NCBI GenBank assembly: GCA_944474755.1
Contig: OX104118.1
Location: forward strand, 72,359,575-72,423,574
DNA length: 64,000 nt
From: Limnoperna fortunei
Lineage: Eukaryota; Mollusca; Bivalvia; Mytilida; Modiolidae
Direction of reading: 5' to 3'
Notes under the pieces: generated by a model
The model's input: the letters and a program-made list of their open reading frames with translations, nothing else
The model's database searches: none
Told to the model about the DNA's origin: nothing
In this document: piece by piece, positions 50,801 through 62,800 of the stretch
Layout: each line of letters begins with the position of its first letter
How positions within the stretch are numbered: position 1 is the first letter of the stretch
Translations under genes and position numbers: made by a program

Positions 50801-53800
50801 GGCCTAGTGTGGAATAACTGATAGGTTTAGTGTGGTGATAGGCCTAGTGTGGAATAACTGATAGGTTTAGTGTGGTGATAGGCCTAGTGTGGAATAACTG
50901 ATAGGTTTAGTGTGGTCATAGGCCTAGTGTGGAATAACTGATAGGTTTAGTGGGGTCATAGGCCTTGTGTGGAATAACTGATAGGTTTAGTGTGGTCATA
51001 GGCCTTGTGTGGAATAACTGATAGGTTTAGTGTGGTCATAGGCCTAGTGTGGAATAACTGATAGGTTAAGTGTGGTCATAGGCCTAGTGCAGAATAACTG
51101 ATAGGTTTAGTGAGGTGATAGGCCTTGTGTGGAATAACTGATAGGTTAAGTGTGGTCATAGGCCTAGTGTGGAATAACTGATAGGTTTAGTGTGGTCATA
51201 GGCCTAGTGTGGAATAACTGATAGGTTAAGTGTGGTCATAGGCCTAGTGCAGAATAACTGATAGGTTTAGTGAGGTGATAGGCCTTGTGTGGAATAACTG
51301 ATAGGTTTAGTGGGGTCATAGGCCTAGTGCGGAATAACTGATAGGTTTAGTGTGGTCATAGGCCTTGTGTGGAATAACTGATAGGTTAAGTGTGGTCATA
51401 GGCCTTGTGTGGAATAACTGATAGGTTTAGTGTGGTCATAGGCCTAGTGCAGAATAACTGATAGGTTTAGTGAGGTGATAGGCCTTGTGTGGAATAACTG
51501 ATAGGTTTAGTGTGGTCATAGGCCTAGTGCTGAATAACTGATAGATTTAGTGTGGTCATAGGCCTTGTGTGGAATAACTGATAGGTTTAGTGTGGTCATA
51601 GGCCTAGTGCTGAATAACTGATAGATTTAGTGTGGTCATAGGCCTAGTGTGGAATAACTGATAGGTTTAGTGTGGTCATAGGCCTTGTGTGGAATAACTG
51701 ATAGGTTTAGTGTGGTCATAGGCCTTGTGTGGAATAACTGATAGGTTTAGTGTGGACATAGGCCTTGTGTGGAATAACTGATAGGTTAAGTGTGGTCATA
51801 GGCCTTGTGTGGAATAACTGATAGGTTTAGTGTGGTCATAGGCCTAGTGTGGAATAACTGATAGGTTTAGTGTGGTCATAGGCCTAGTGCAGAATAACTG
51901 ATAGGTTTAGTGAGGTGATAGGCCTTGTGTGGAATAACTGATAGGTTAAGTGTGGTCATAGGCCTAGTGCAGAATAACTGATAGGTTTAGTGTGGTGATA
52001 GGCCTTGTGTGGAATAACTGATAGGTTTAGTGTGGTCATAGGCCTAGTGCTGAATAACTGATAGATTTAGTGTGGTCATAGGCCTTGTGTGGAATAACTG
52101 ATAGGTTTAGTGTGGTCATAGGCCTAGTGCAGAATAACTGATAGGTTTAGTGAGGTGATAGGCCTTGTGTGGAATAACTGATAGGTTAAGTGTGGTCATA
52201 GGCCTAGTGCAGAATAACTGATAGGTTTAGTGTGGTGATAGGCCTTGTGTGGAATATTCCTTTGTTTGTTTGTTTGAATGGTGTTTTAATGCCACTTTGA
52301 GCAATTTTCAGCTTTATCATGGCGTACAGTTTTTATTGGGGGCGGAAGCCTGAGTACCTGGAGAGAACCCCCGACCTGCAGTAGGAAAACTGGCAATCCT
52401 TGTCAATTAAGATTGGGGTCAAGTACACCCTGCCTGCAGTGAGAATCGAACCCGCAATCTAGTATGGAATAACTGACAGGCCTAGTTTGGTGATAGGCTT
52501 AGTGTGGAATAACTGATAGGTCTGGTGTGGAATAACTGATAGGTCTGGTGTGGAATAACTGATAGGCGTGGTGTGGAATAACCGATAGGTCTGGTGTGGA
52601 ATAAATGATAGGTCTGGTGTGGAATAACCGATAGGTCTGGTGTGGAATAACTGATAGGCCTGGTGTGGAATAACTGATAGGTCTGGTGTGGAATAACTGA
52701 TAGGCGTGGTGTGGAATAACTGATAGGTCTGGTGTGGAATAACTGATAGGTCTGGTGTGGAATAACTGATAGGCCTGGTGTGGAATAACTGATAGGTCTG
52801 GTGTGGAATAACTGATAGGCCTGGTGTGGAATAACTGATAGGTCTGGTGTGGAATAACTGATAGGCGTGGTGTGGAATAACTGATAGGTCTGGTGTGGAA
52901 TAACTGATAGGCCTGGTGTGGAATAACTGATAGGTCTGGTGTGGAATAACTGATAGGCGTGGTGTGGAATAACTGATAGGTCTGGTGTGGAATAACTGAT
53001 AGGTCTGGTGTGGAATAACTGATAGGACTGGTGTGGAATGAATGATAGGCCTATTGTGGAATAACTGATAGGTCTAGAGTGGAACAAGTGTGGACAGTGA
53101 GCACTCTCACAAAGGGATACCTCCCGCTTCACTGCAGGTCCAATTATCTCCCCTGAATAATATCTGACAGCAACGAAAATTCTTCATGCACATCTACATA
53201 TGATGTACTTCCTTCATGTAAAGTTTCATTGAAATCTGTCAAACGGTTTAGGAGGAGTTGCACTTAAGATGTCTCACACCGAATACTATATTTAAAAAGT
53301 CTAAGTCCAATTATCTCCCCTGAATAATATCCGACAGTGACAAAAATTCTTCATGCACATTTAAATATGATGTAATTCCTTCATGTATAGTTTCATCAAA
53401 ATCTGTCAAGCGGTTTAGGAGGAGAAGCGCTTACGAGGGATGTGGACAGACAGACAGACAGTAAGACAGGGTGATTCCTATATACCCCCAGCAAACAAGT
53501 TTGCAGAAGGTATAATAACTGGTAGGCCTAGTGTGGAAAAACTGATAGGTATAGTATGGAATAATGGATAGGTTTGGTGTGGAATAATTGATAGGCCCAG
53601 TGTGGAATAACGGATAGTTAAGAGTGAAATAACTGGTAGGATTAGTGTGGAATAACAGATAGTTCTAAATGCTAATATGTATTTTATATGTAAAACATTC
53701 AAGATAAAATTTAATATATGTGTACAGTACCTTTATTCTGTGTGGTTCTACTTTTAAAATCCTTGCCCTGTGCCACAAGTTTTCCAGGTGGAACAATGCC

Positions 53801-56800
53801 ACTGCTGCCTGACCTTCCTGCCATTTTATCTCGTCAGGAGTATGAGGCTGGGATTCTGTAAACTTCTCTTGCAATCTCATAATTAACTTTGGTAAAGTAT
53901 CATCTAGATAAGAAGGCAAAGTTAATTTTTGTGATAACTGTTACAGTAGGGTAGTAATTTCCAGAAATTATTTAAAACTAGACTAAAATTTGTACAATCT
54001 ACTGGCATACACCTCAATAGCTGGATGTGGGAATAATAAGTTGGCCTTGACCACTGTGGTGAAGCACAATGACATCTCTTTTTTGGTGAGTCCCCGAGGG
54101 GACATGATGGAGTCCCCAATAAAAATCTGTAACCAGGAAGCTTTCACTCATATTTATTTTTACTGAATTCAATGTCCAGTTGACCAGTCCATTAGTTTAA
54201 GCTTGGTTTTGAACCAATAATGAACGTCTTCAAAGCACAAATGAAAGGGTGCTTCTTAACATATAATGCTTTTACCAAGTTTAAATGTGAATAATTAATA
54301 ACATCAGATGGTCATATAATGGGAGCTTTAAGTGTTTAATGCCACTTTCCAGTTTCCATCAGTGAAAGGAAGCTGCAGTACATGGTGATAACCTTGACCT
54401 TCACAGGACAATCCTTGTCAATTAAGGTTGGAGTCAAGAGAAACCTGCCACAGGGAGGCTCAACCTGCCACAGGGAGGCTCAACCTGCAACCTCAGTGTT
54501 GACAAGCACATGATCAATAATCTTTGCCACTCAGCCACAGAGGCATTGCTTTAAATATAACATTTATAATTTAAAATATTAAGGAACTTATTGAAGTGTA
54601 GACACTCAAGTGTCACTTCTGAGTCACTTTAGTTTAAAATTACTGTAGAAAGTTTTGTAATATCTCTTTCCATTAATTTTCAGCTACAAGAATAATACAT
54701 TAAGATAGTTTGTTTGTTTAAATGTTGTTTTATGTCACTTTTAGCTATTTTTCAGCTGTATAATCACATCCAGTTCTTATGGGGGAGGAAGCAAGCACTA
54801 TCCGCAGTAAACCCTGACCTTTGGTAGGAAAACTAGCAATCCTTGTCAATTAAGATTGGAGTCTAGCACAATTGCAGTGTTGACAGTCAACATGATCAAT
54901 AGCAGGGCTGTTTACCCCCATCTGACTGACATCAGTATTCCATCAGTGACTTATACATATTTTGTGGACTTTATCAGTAATACACATGCATGTATTTAAA
55001 ATTGCTACCCAAGAATTGGTTATGTTTCTAGATATCTTCTACTCTATATCTTCTACTTGCCGGTGCTCTTTTAACAACAATTAGATCCTTATACAAGCTC
55101 CTTTTTAACATTGATGCAACAATTTCGGGAGCAACTATGGTTTTTTCATGATTTATATATGAAATACTCAGATTTTTAACGCAAATCCGTACAGCATATT
55201 TTCAGCCCAAAATCAGTGGAAAATACTGACAAGTAAACAGCTCTGCAATAGTAAACGAAATACCTTAACCACTTGGCCAACAAGACCCCTTTACATTAAG
55301 ACATTTACTGTAAGTGGATTAAGCCATTTACTTGATTAAAAACACAAATAATCAACTAAAATAAGTACAGGGCTTTACCAGATAGTAGGCATGAGGGCAT
55401 AGGGAAATATTTGGAAAGAATTCAACATATCCTTCTTACCATCTGGAAAATATTGCTGTACCCAAACAATGCCTTCAAAGTCTACATATACAGGTATTGC
55501 TAGGAAGGACGAGTCCTGTGGTAACACTGCAGGCTTCCAGTGTAATACAGGAAAAATCTTCTTGGGCCTTCGTTCTTCCTCATCTTCAACACTGACTTTT
55601 TTCTTTCGCCTATAAGCAAGAGAAATATATAAAAATACATATCTTGTTTCTGTCTACAATACTGAACAAATGTTAAAAAAGTTTAGTAATAAAAGTATAC
55701 AAGAAAATTCTGTTTTCAGAAGAAACCAAAACGTACCTCAACAGTAATGTTGTTGAGACGCTGAAAACAGATTTCGCTCATTTCATTCATGGAAGGTGCA
55801 AATTTAGCTTCACAATGCAACATATATGTATGATTACAAATTTTCAATAAATAAATGTACCGCTTGATAGGTATCGCCAATCCTTTATCTATCAGACGAT
55901 CAGTAAGGCTGTAGTAATGCTTTCTGGAAGGTTCTAATGCAGTCTCAGCTATATCTTCTTCCATCAATAAATCTATAGGTAAAGAGTCATTGCTTGTGTC
56001 TCCCTACAATAATAAATTTATAGGTAAAGAGTTATTGCTTGTGTCTTCCTACAATATAAATCTATAGGTAAAGAGTCATTGCTTGTGTCTCCTTACAATA
56101 ATAAATTTATAGGTAAAGAGTCATTGCTTGTGTCTCCCTACAATAATAAATTTATAGGTAAAGAGTCATTGCTTGTGTCTCCCTGCAATAATAAATCTAT
56201 AGGTAAAGAGTCATTGCTTGTGTCTCCCTACAATATAAATCTATAGGTAAAGAGTCATTGCTTGTGTCTCCCTACAATATAAATCTATAGGTAAAGAGTC
56301 ATTGCTTGTGTCTCCCTACAATATAAATCTATAGGTAAAGAGTCATTGCTTGTGTCTCCTTAGGCCACGCCGAATTAATTGCTTGTTCGTCGGACCGCCC
56401 GCACGTAAAATTATTTCAGAAAGAAACTAGAGGCTCCCAGGAGCCTGTAATCGCTCACCTGGAATCCAAATGACTTAAACTATATTAAAATTTTTGAAAT
56501 TAACAGTTTCAGTCTAGTTGTTATAGCTTTTAAGTTACTGTGCAAAAACTAAACATTTCTTCAAAAAATTTGTTAAATACAATAACTCCTATAAGGTGCC
56601 ATCCACAATTTCTGAAAATTAAATGGTTTTTAGGCATTGTCCTTTAGGGTACTTTAGAAATTTACAGTTTTACTCTACTAATAGGTGTGTTATAGACTAA
56701 TTTATAATTAAAAAACTGTTCATATGTCCAAATTCATAATGAAAGGGCAATAACTCCTATAAAGAGTCATCTTGCAATTTTTGGACTAAGCAATCATTTG

Positions 56801-59800
56801 TAGGGCTTCTATTGCTGATCATTTGTGCAATTTACAGTTTTAATCTAGCTACTATAGTTTTCAAGTTACAGGACAAAAATGGAAAATTTCTTAACAAAAT
56901 TGTCATTTAAGGGCAATAACCCCTATAAGGAGTCATCTGACAATTTCAGACCAATTAAATGAATTGTAGGGCTTTTTTGCTGATCATTTTTGCAATTTAT
57001 TATTTCACTCTAGCTGCTATGGCTTTTAAGTTACAGGACAAAAACGGAAAATTTCATAAAAAATTGCAATTTAAGGGCAATAACTCCTATAAGGAGTCAT
57101 CTGACAATTTCAGACCAATCAAGTGAATTGTAGGGTCTTTATTGCTGATCATTTGTGCAATTTACAGTTTCAATCTAGCTGCTATAGTTTTCAAGTTACA
57201 GGACAAAAACGGAAAATTTCATAAAAAATTGCCATTTAAGGGCAATAACTCCTATAAGGAGTCATCTGACAATTTCAGACTAATACAGTGAATTGTAGGG
57301 CTTGTATTGTTGATCATTTTTGCTATTTACAGTTTTACTCTAGCTGTTATAGTTTTAAAGTTACAGGACAAAAACGGAAAATTTCATAAAAAAGTACCAT
57401 TTAAGGGCAATAACTCATATAAGTTTCAGACCAATCAAGTGAATTGTAGGGTCTTTATTGCTGATCATTTGTGCAATTTACAGTTTCAATCTAGCTGCTA
57501 TAGTTTTCAAGTTACAGGACAAAAACGGAAAATTTCATAAAAAATTGCCATTTAAGGGCAATAACTCCTATAAGGAGTCATCTGACAATTTCAGACTAAT
57601 ACAGTGAATTGTAGGGCTTGTATTGTTGATCATTTTTGCTCTTTACAGTTTTACTCTAGCTGTTATAGTTTTAAAGTTACAGGACAAAAACGGAAAATTT
57701 CATAAAAAATTACAATTTAAGGGCAATAACTCATATAAGGAGTCATCTGACAATTTCAGACCAATCAAGTGAATTGTAGGGTCTTTATTGCTGATCATTT
57801 GTGCAATTTACAGTTTCAATCTAGCTGTTATAGTTTTCAAGTTACAGGACAAAAACGGAAAATTTCATAAAAAATTACCATTTAAGGGCAATAACTCATA
57901 TAAAGAGTCATCTGACAATTTCAGACCAATCAGGTGAATTGTAGGGCTTTTACTGCTGATCATTTTTGCCATTTACAGTTTCACTCTACCTCGTATATTT
58001 TTCAGGTTATATTGTAAATACCAAAAATTTTGTCAAAAATCGTCAAAAAAGGGCAATAACTCCTACAAGAAGCCAATACACAACTTCGCACTAATAGCAA
58101 CTATTGTAGACCTTAATGTGCTGATCAATTTGAAGTAACGGTTTTCTCTATAGCTATTATAGTTTTTTAGATAATGATCAAAAACCTGTGTTGACCCCCA
58201 TGTTCTATTTTTAGTAACAGCGGCCATATTTGTCTGTTGATCAACACCCTGGGTATAAACTTGAAACTAGGAACCCTAAGGATGATTGTGGCCAAGTTTG
58301 AAAAAAATTGGCCCAGTGGTTTCAGAGGAGAAGATTTTTGAAAAAGTTTACGACGGACGACAGACGACGGACGACGGACGACGGACGCCAAGTGATAGCA
58401 ATAGCTCACATGGACCTTCGGTCCAGGTGAGCTAAAAAAAACTAAATTTCTTCCGCCCGCATTCACCGGAAACCCGCCCGCCTCCAGAAATGGAAGTTGT
58501 CTTTAAAATAAAATAATGTTCTCCACGTTCTACGAATTCATCCAACTGCTCCGACAGCTGGAGATTCAGTCAGAACTTAGACGGTTAAAATACCGTTTCA
58601 GTCGTCCCCTATAAAATCAAAACCGAAAGTAAAATGTAGAAAACAATGACAGAAAACAAGAGTGTGGTTGTGGCAGCAGTTGCCACCCAGTTTAAAGTAC
58701 TGCTACCAAATACAGCATTAGAATGTCGAATGGACGACACCTTTATCGACCTATTTACATGCATACAAGGGAAGCCTTCAACGCACGCCAATGTTTCTAA
58801 CCTTAGTTATGACAACATTAGGAGAATCAAAATTAAGGACAATCTCAAGCTTTTGGGCAGGGAAAATGATGGCATAATAGTCAGACAGGAAGTCTTTTAT
58901 TATTTCTTTTTAATCAATCTTGAAATTATGACTTGCCAAAAAGATTAAGAGACATTACTGAATAGTGGTTTGGGCTGTCTGTTGGTCAGTCTGTAACTAT
59001 TGATAGAAAGCCAAGCCAGCATCTTTTTAGAAGTTCTTTTCTGCTATATAATTTACTAATCAATTAATTAAGTCATAAAACACTGAGAACAAGCACTTGT
59101 TTAATATCAAATACATTTTTTTTTATTTCAGTTATTTTCTTCAAAATAAAAAAAAAAATCGCTCGCTCGCATCAGTTTAACCATGAAAACCTGGAACAAA
59201 TCTTTTTAAAAAACTAAAAACATGTCGCTCGCCTTAAAAAAATTTATTCGCTCCACAAAATCAGAATTTCGAAAAAAAAATTAATAAAAAAAATTTCGCT
59301 CGCTCGCTCCTTATTTTCAAAGTTTAAGTCCGACGGACAAGAAATTAATTCTGTGTGGCCTTACAATAATAAATTTATAGGTAAAGAGTCATTGCTTGTG
59401 TCTCCTTACAATAATAAATTTATAGGTAAAGAGTCATTGCTTGTGTCTCCCTACAATAATAAATTTATAGGTAAAGAGTCATTGCTTGTGTCTCCCTGCA
59501 ATAATAAATCTATAGATAAGGAGTCATTGCTTGTGTCTCCCTACAATAATAAATCTATAGGTAAAGAGTCATTGCTTGTGTCTCCCTACAATAATAAATT
59601 TATAGGTAAAGAGTCATTGCTTGTGTCTCCCTGCAATAATAAATCTATAGGTAAAGAGTCATTGCTTGTGTCTCCTTACAATAATAAATTTATAGGTAAA
59701 GAGTCATTGCTTGTGTCTCCCTGCAATAATAAATCTATAGGTAAAGAGTCATTGCTTGTGTCTCCCTACAATAATAAATTTATAGGTAAAGAGTCATTGC

Positions 59801-62800
59801 TTGTGTCTCCCTACAATAATAAATCTATAGGTAAAGAGTCATTGCTTGTGTCTCCCTACAATAATAAATCTATAGGTAAAGAGTCATTGCTTGTGTCTCC
59901 CTGCAATAATAAATCTATAGGTAAAGAGTCATTGCTTGTGTCTCCCTGCAATAATAAATCTATAGGTAAAGAGTCATTGCTTGTGTCTCCCTACAATAAT
60001 AAATTTATAGGTAAAGAGTCATTGCTTGTGTCTCCCTGCAATAATAAATCTATAGGTAAAGAGTCATTGCTGGTGTCTCCCTACAATAATNNNNNNNNNN
60101 NNNNNNNNNNNNNNNNNNNNNNNNNNNNNNNNNNNNNNNNNNNNNNNNNNNNNNNNNNNNNNNNNNNNNNNNNNNNNNNNNNNNNNNNNNNNNNNNNNNN
60201 NNNNNNNNNNNNNNNNNNNNNNNNNNNNNNNNNNNNNNNNNNNNNNNNNNNNNNNNNNNNNNNNNNNNNNNNNNNNNNNNNNNNNNNNNNTGTGTCTCCC
60301 TACAATAATAAATCTATAGGTAAAGAGTCATTGCTTGTGTCTCCCTACAATAATACATCTATAGGTAAAGAGTCATTGCTTGTGTCTCCCTACAATAATA
60401 AATCTATAGGTAAAGAGTCATTGCTTGTGTCTCCCTACGATAACAAATCTATAGGTAAAGAGTCAATGCTTGTGTCTCCCTACAATAATAAATCTATAGG
60501 TAAAGAGTCAATGCTTGTGTCTCCCTACAATAATAAATCTATAGGTAAAGAGTCATTGCTTGTGTCTCCCTACAATAATAAATCTATAGGTAAAGAGTCA
60601 TTGCTTGTGTCTCCCTACGATAACAAATCTATAGGTAAAGAGTCAATGCTTGTGTCTCCTTACAATAATAAATCTATAGGTAAAGAGTCATTGCTTGTGT
60701 CTCCCTACAATAATAAATCTATAGGTAAAGAGTCATTGCTCGTGTCCTTATAAGGAGCTAAGTGGTTACAGCAAACAGACAAAATCAATGATGATTAGTG
60801 ACAAAGATATTCTGTAATGGTAAAGTAATTAATGATGGTGAAAGTAAAATTTTCTAAGTGATGACTTCAATGTAGCCATTGCGAACTCCAGATAATGAAG
60901 CTTTTCTGTTTGTTTGTTTGTTTGTTTGATGGTGTTTAACGCCACTTTCAGCAATTTTTCAGCTATATCGTGGCGTCCAGTTTTTATTGGGGGAGGAAGC
61001 CGGAGTACCCAGAGAAAACCCCCGACCTGCGGTAGGAAAACTGGCAATCCTTGTCTATTAAGCTTTTCTGTATGCAGACACCTTTGAACTAGAATGCAAG
61101 ATGTATTTCAAGTATTCAGACCATAATTGACATAGTAAAATTAGAAAGAATAATTGTACCCTCGCTTTATTTTTTGGCGAGGGTACGAATTTAGTACTAT
61201 TACTCGTAATGTAGCAGAGCGGGAGTGAATCACTCCTGACACTTTGATGTCAGACGTGGTTGATCTTGATATCTTCCGACAGTGTCACCATTTTTTTTAT
61301 AGGTTTCATGTTTAAAATCGATCGATATTGATAGGTGATGATAGTTATTGCCGTTTTTAATAACTCACTGTGCGTTGTGTATGAATTGAATTCGTGTCTC
61401 TGATTAATTAAGTTTACTACATGAAAAACATTGGCGTGTTGCATCTTGGGTAGGTATATGTAAATTACTGGATTCTTACTATGGAATGGTTGTTATAGTA
61501 TGCAAATTGGCATGTTAATAATAAAATTAGGTCATTTTATCCATATACAGAAAAATAATCAACATAACATTTTCCACATGCATCTTCAAAAACAAAAAGA
61601 AAAAAAAAAGAAATTTCTTCAATAAAGATCGTTTCCCCGTTAGTTTGGCAATGTCTAAAGCTTTAATAACGTAAAGAAGATGAATATTATGTATGAACTT
61701 TGTATAAATAGACCAAAGTTATAATTTTTTATTTGCTACATTACAAGCAATAGGACTGAATTCCGCCGATAATCCGACAAATCACAAAACTAACGCAGTA
61801 AAATTCGGCCTATATGACAATAGCTGGTGTCCGGGATGTCCATTGATTTTTAATGGAGCAGACCTCTGAAATATTCGGCATACATAGGAAATACTATTTG
61901 AGTAACAAACATTTTTAGAAAAAACTTTTTAAAATGACTCAAAGTAAAACAGTATTTAATTTGTATCATTAAACTGCAATACATTGATTTAAAGAAGCTT
62001 TATTTTTTGGTCGAAAAATAAAATTAAACGATAACTTTAACTTTGGTTCGGATACTCAAAAACTGATTCATCTGGACAATAAACATAATTTTCCAGTTGA
62101 TAATCCTAAAGTGGCTGTTCTAACATACCTTTTTCTGTATGTACATTTTTTTGTTTTTTATTTCTTCTCCCATGAATTCACAAGCTGTCCTTGACCACTT
62201 TGTCATATCTCCTGCCGATACAATGTCTGCCAGATGACAACAGAACGCAAAGCACATTGGTTTTAAAAATGGTTTCTGTAAGGGCCGTAACTCTGATGTA
62301 CTGACTTGGGCAGTGTAACCATAATCAACCATAAATACCTGTCAATTAAAAATAATTTGGGTTAGGTGTAGATAAAAATTTTTCCACCTAACAATAAAAC
62401 TATAACTATAAAAAACTAGATATCAGAGAGATGGTACCCATCTCTGTGGGCCTCGCCGACCTTGAGGTCACAGTCATCAACCATAGTATGCAACACATCA
62501 CTTGAAATTATCTACCCACATACCAAATAACAAAAGCCTACCTCAAAAGTTATAGCTCAGACATGATTAGCTTCGGATAGACTGATCACTATAGGTGGTC
62601 CACCCCAAAGTGGAAGGGGGGGGGGGGGGGCCCTAAAAAACATAATCCGGCGGGTTAGACAAAGATATGTTGGAAATTTTACTACCTAACTGGCAGCTTT
62701 AGCATTAACTGTAAACAAGTAATTATACACCACTACATCAAATCTACCTTAAAATAAAATACTACTAATTATCAATGAATACCTCTATAAGAGTTTTGTG

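Larger units (their letters stand above)
36040..52255. repeat. giant 40-bp minisatellite, about 360 copies, in a 17.8-kb intron
   Basis: Unit TAACTGATAGGTTTAGTGTG GTCATAGGCCTAGTGTGGAA with few variants (TAGTGCAGAA, TAGTGCAAAA, TTGTGTGGAA, GTGATAGG, GGGGTCAT). Units at the left edge (36040-36300) are most diverged; the centre is highly homogeneous. Interrupted by three 583-bp MITEs. Contains longer duplications (1040-bp, 440-bp and multi-kb). Located in the intron between Tudor exons F and G. Confidence 0.97.
56363..59360. mobile_element. PIF/Harbinger-like element, 2998 bp
   Basis: 33-bp TIRs with 4 mismatches (left GGCCACGCCGAATTAATTGC, right reverse complement GGCCACACAGAATTAATTTC), flanked by TTA at 56360-56362 and 59361-59363. 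The minisatellite unit is broken at CTCC|TTA|CAATAAT, an exact 3-bp duplication. TTA target and GGCC ends fit PIF/Harbinger. No transposase is visible; it carries a nested repeat and one 100-codon frame. Confidence 0.83.

Noticed and set aside
36040..52255. CRISPR-like regular array
   Set aside because: Contiguous 40-bp units without unique spacers, in a eukaryotic intron, no cas genes.
52482..53132. 216-codon - strand frame with a 23-residue repeat
   Set aside because: A 23-bp unit read in rotating frames; not a protein gene.
55737..55860. Longer version of exon D ending at 55737
   Set aside because: GAG|GTACGT is a good donor, but phase 0 gives a stop in exon E. The donor at 55860 joins in frame and gives IPIKRRKKK.
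59353..60753. 466-codon + strand open frame of a 15-residue repeat
   Set aside because: Produced by the 45-bp period, runs through N, and its start lies in the transposon end. On the other strand the unit is an exon start plus acceptor.
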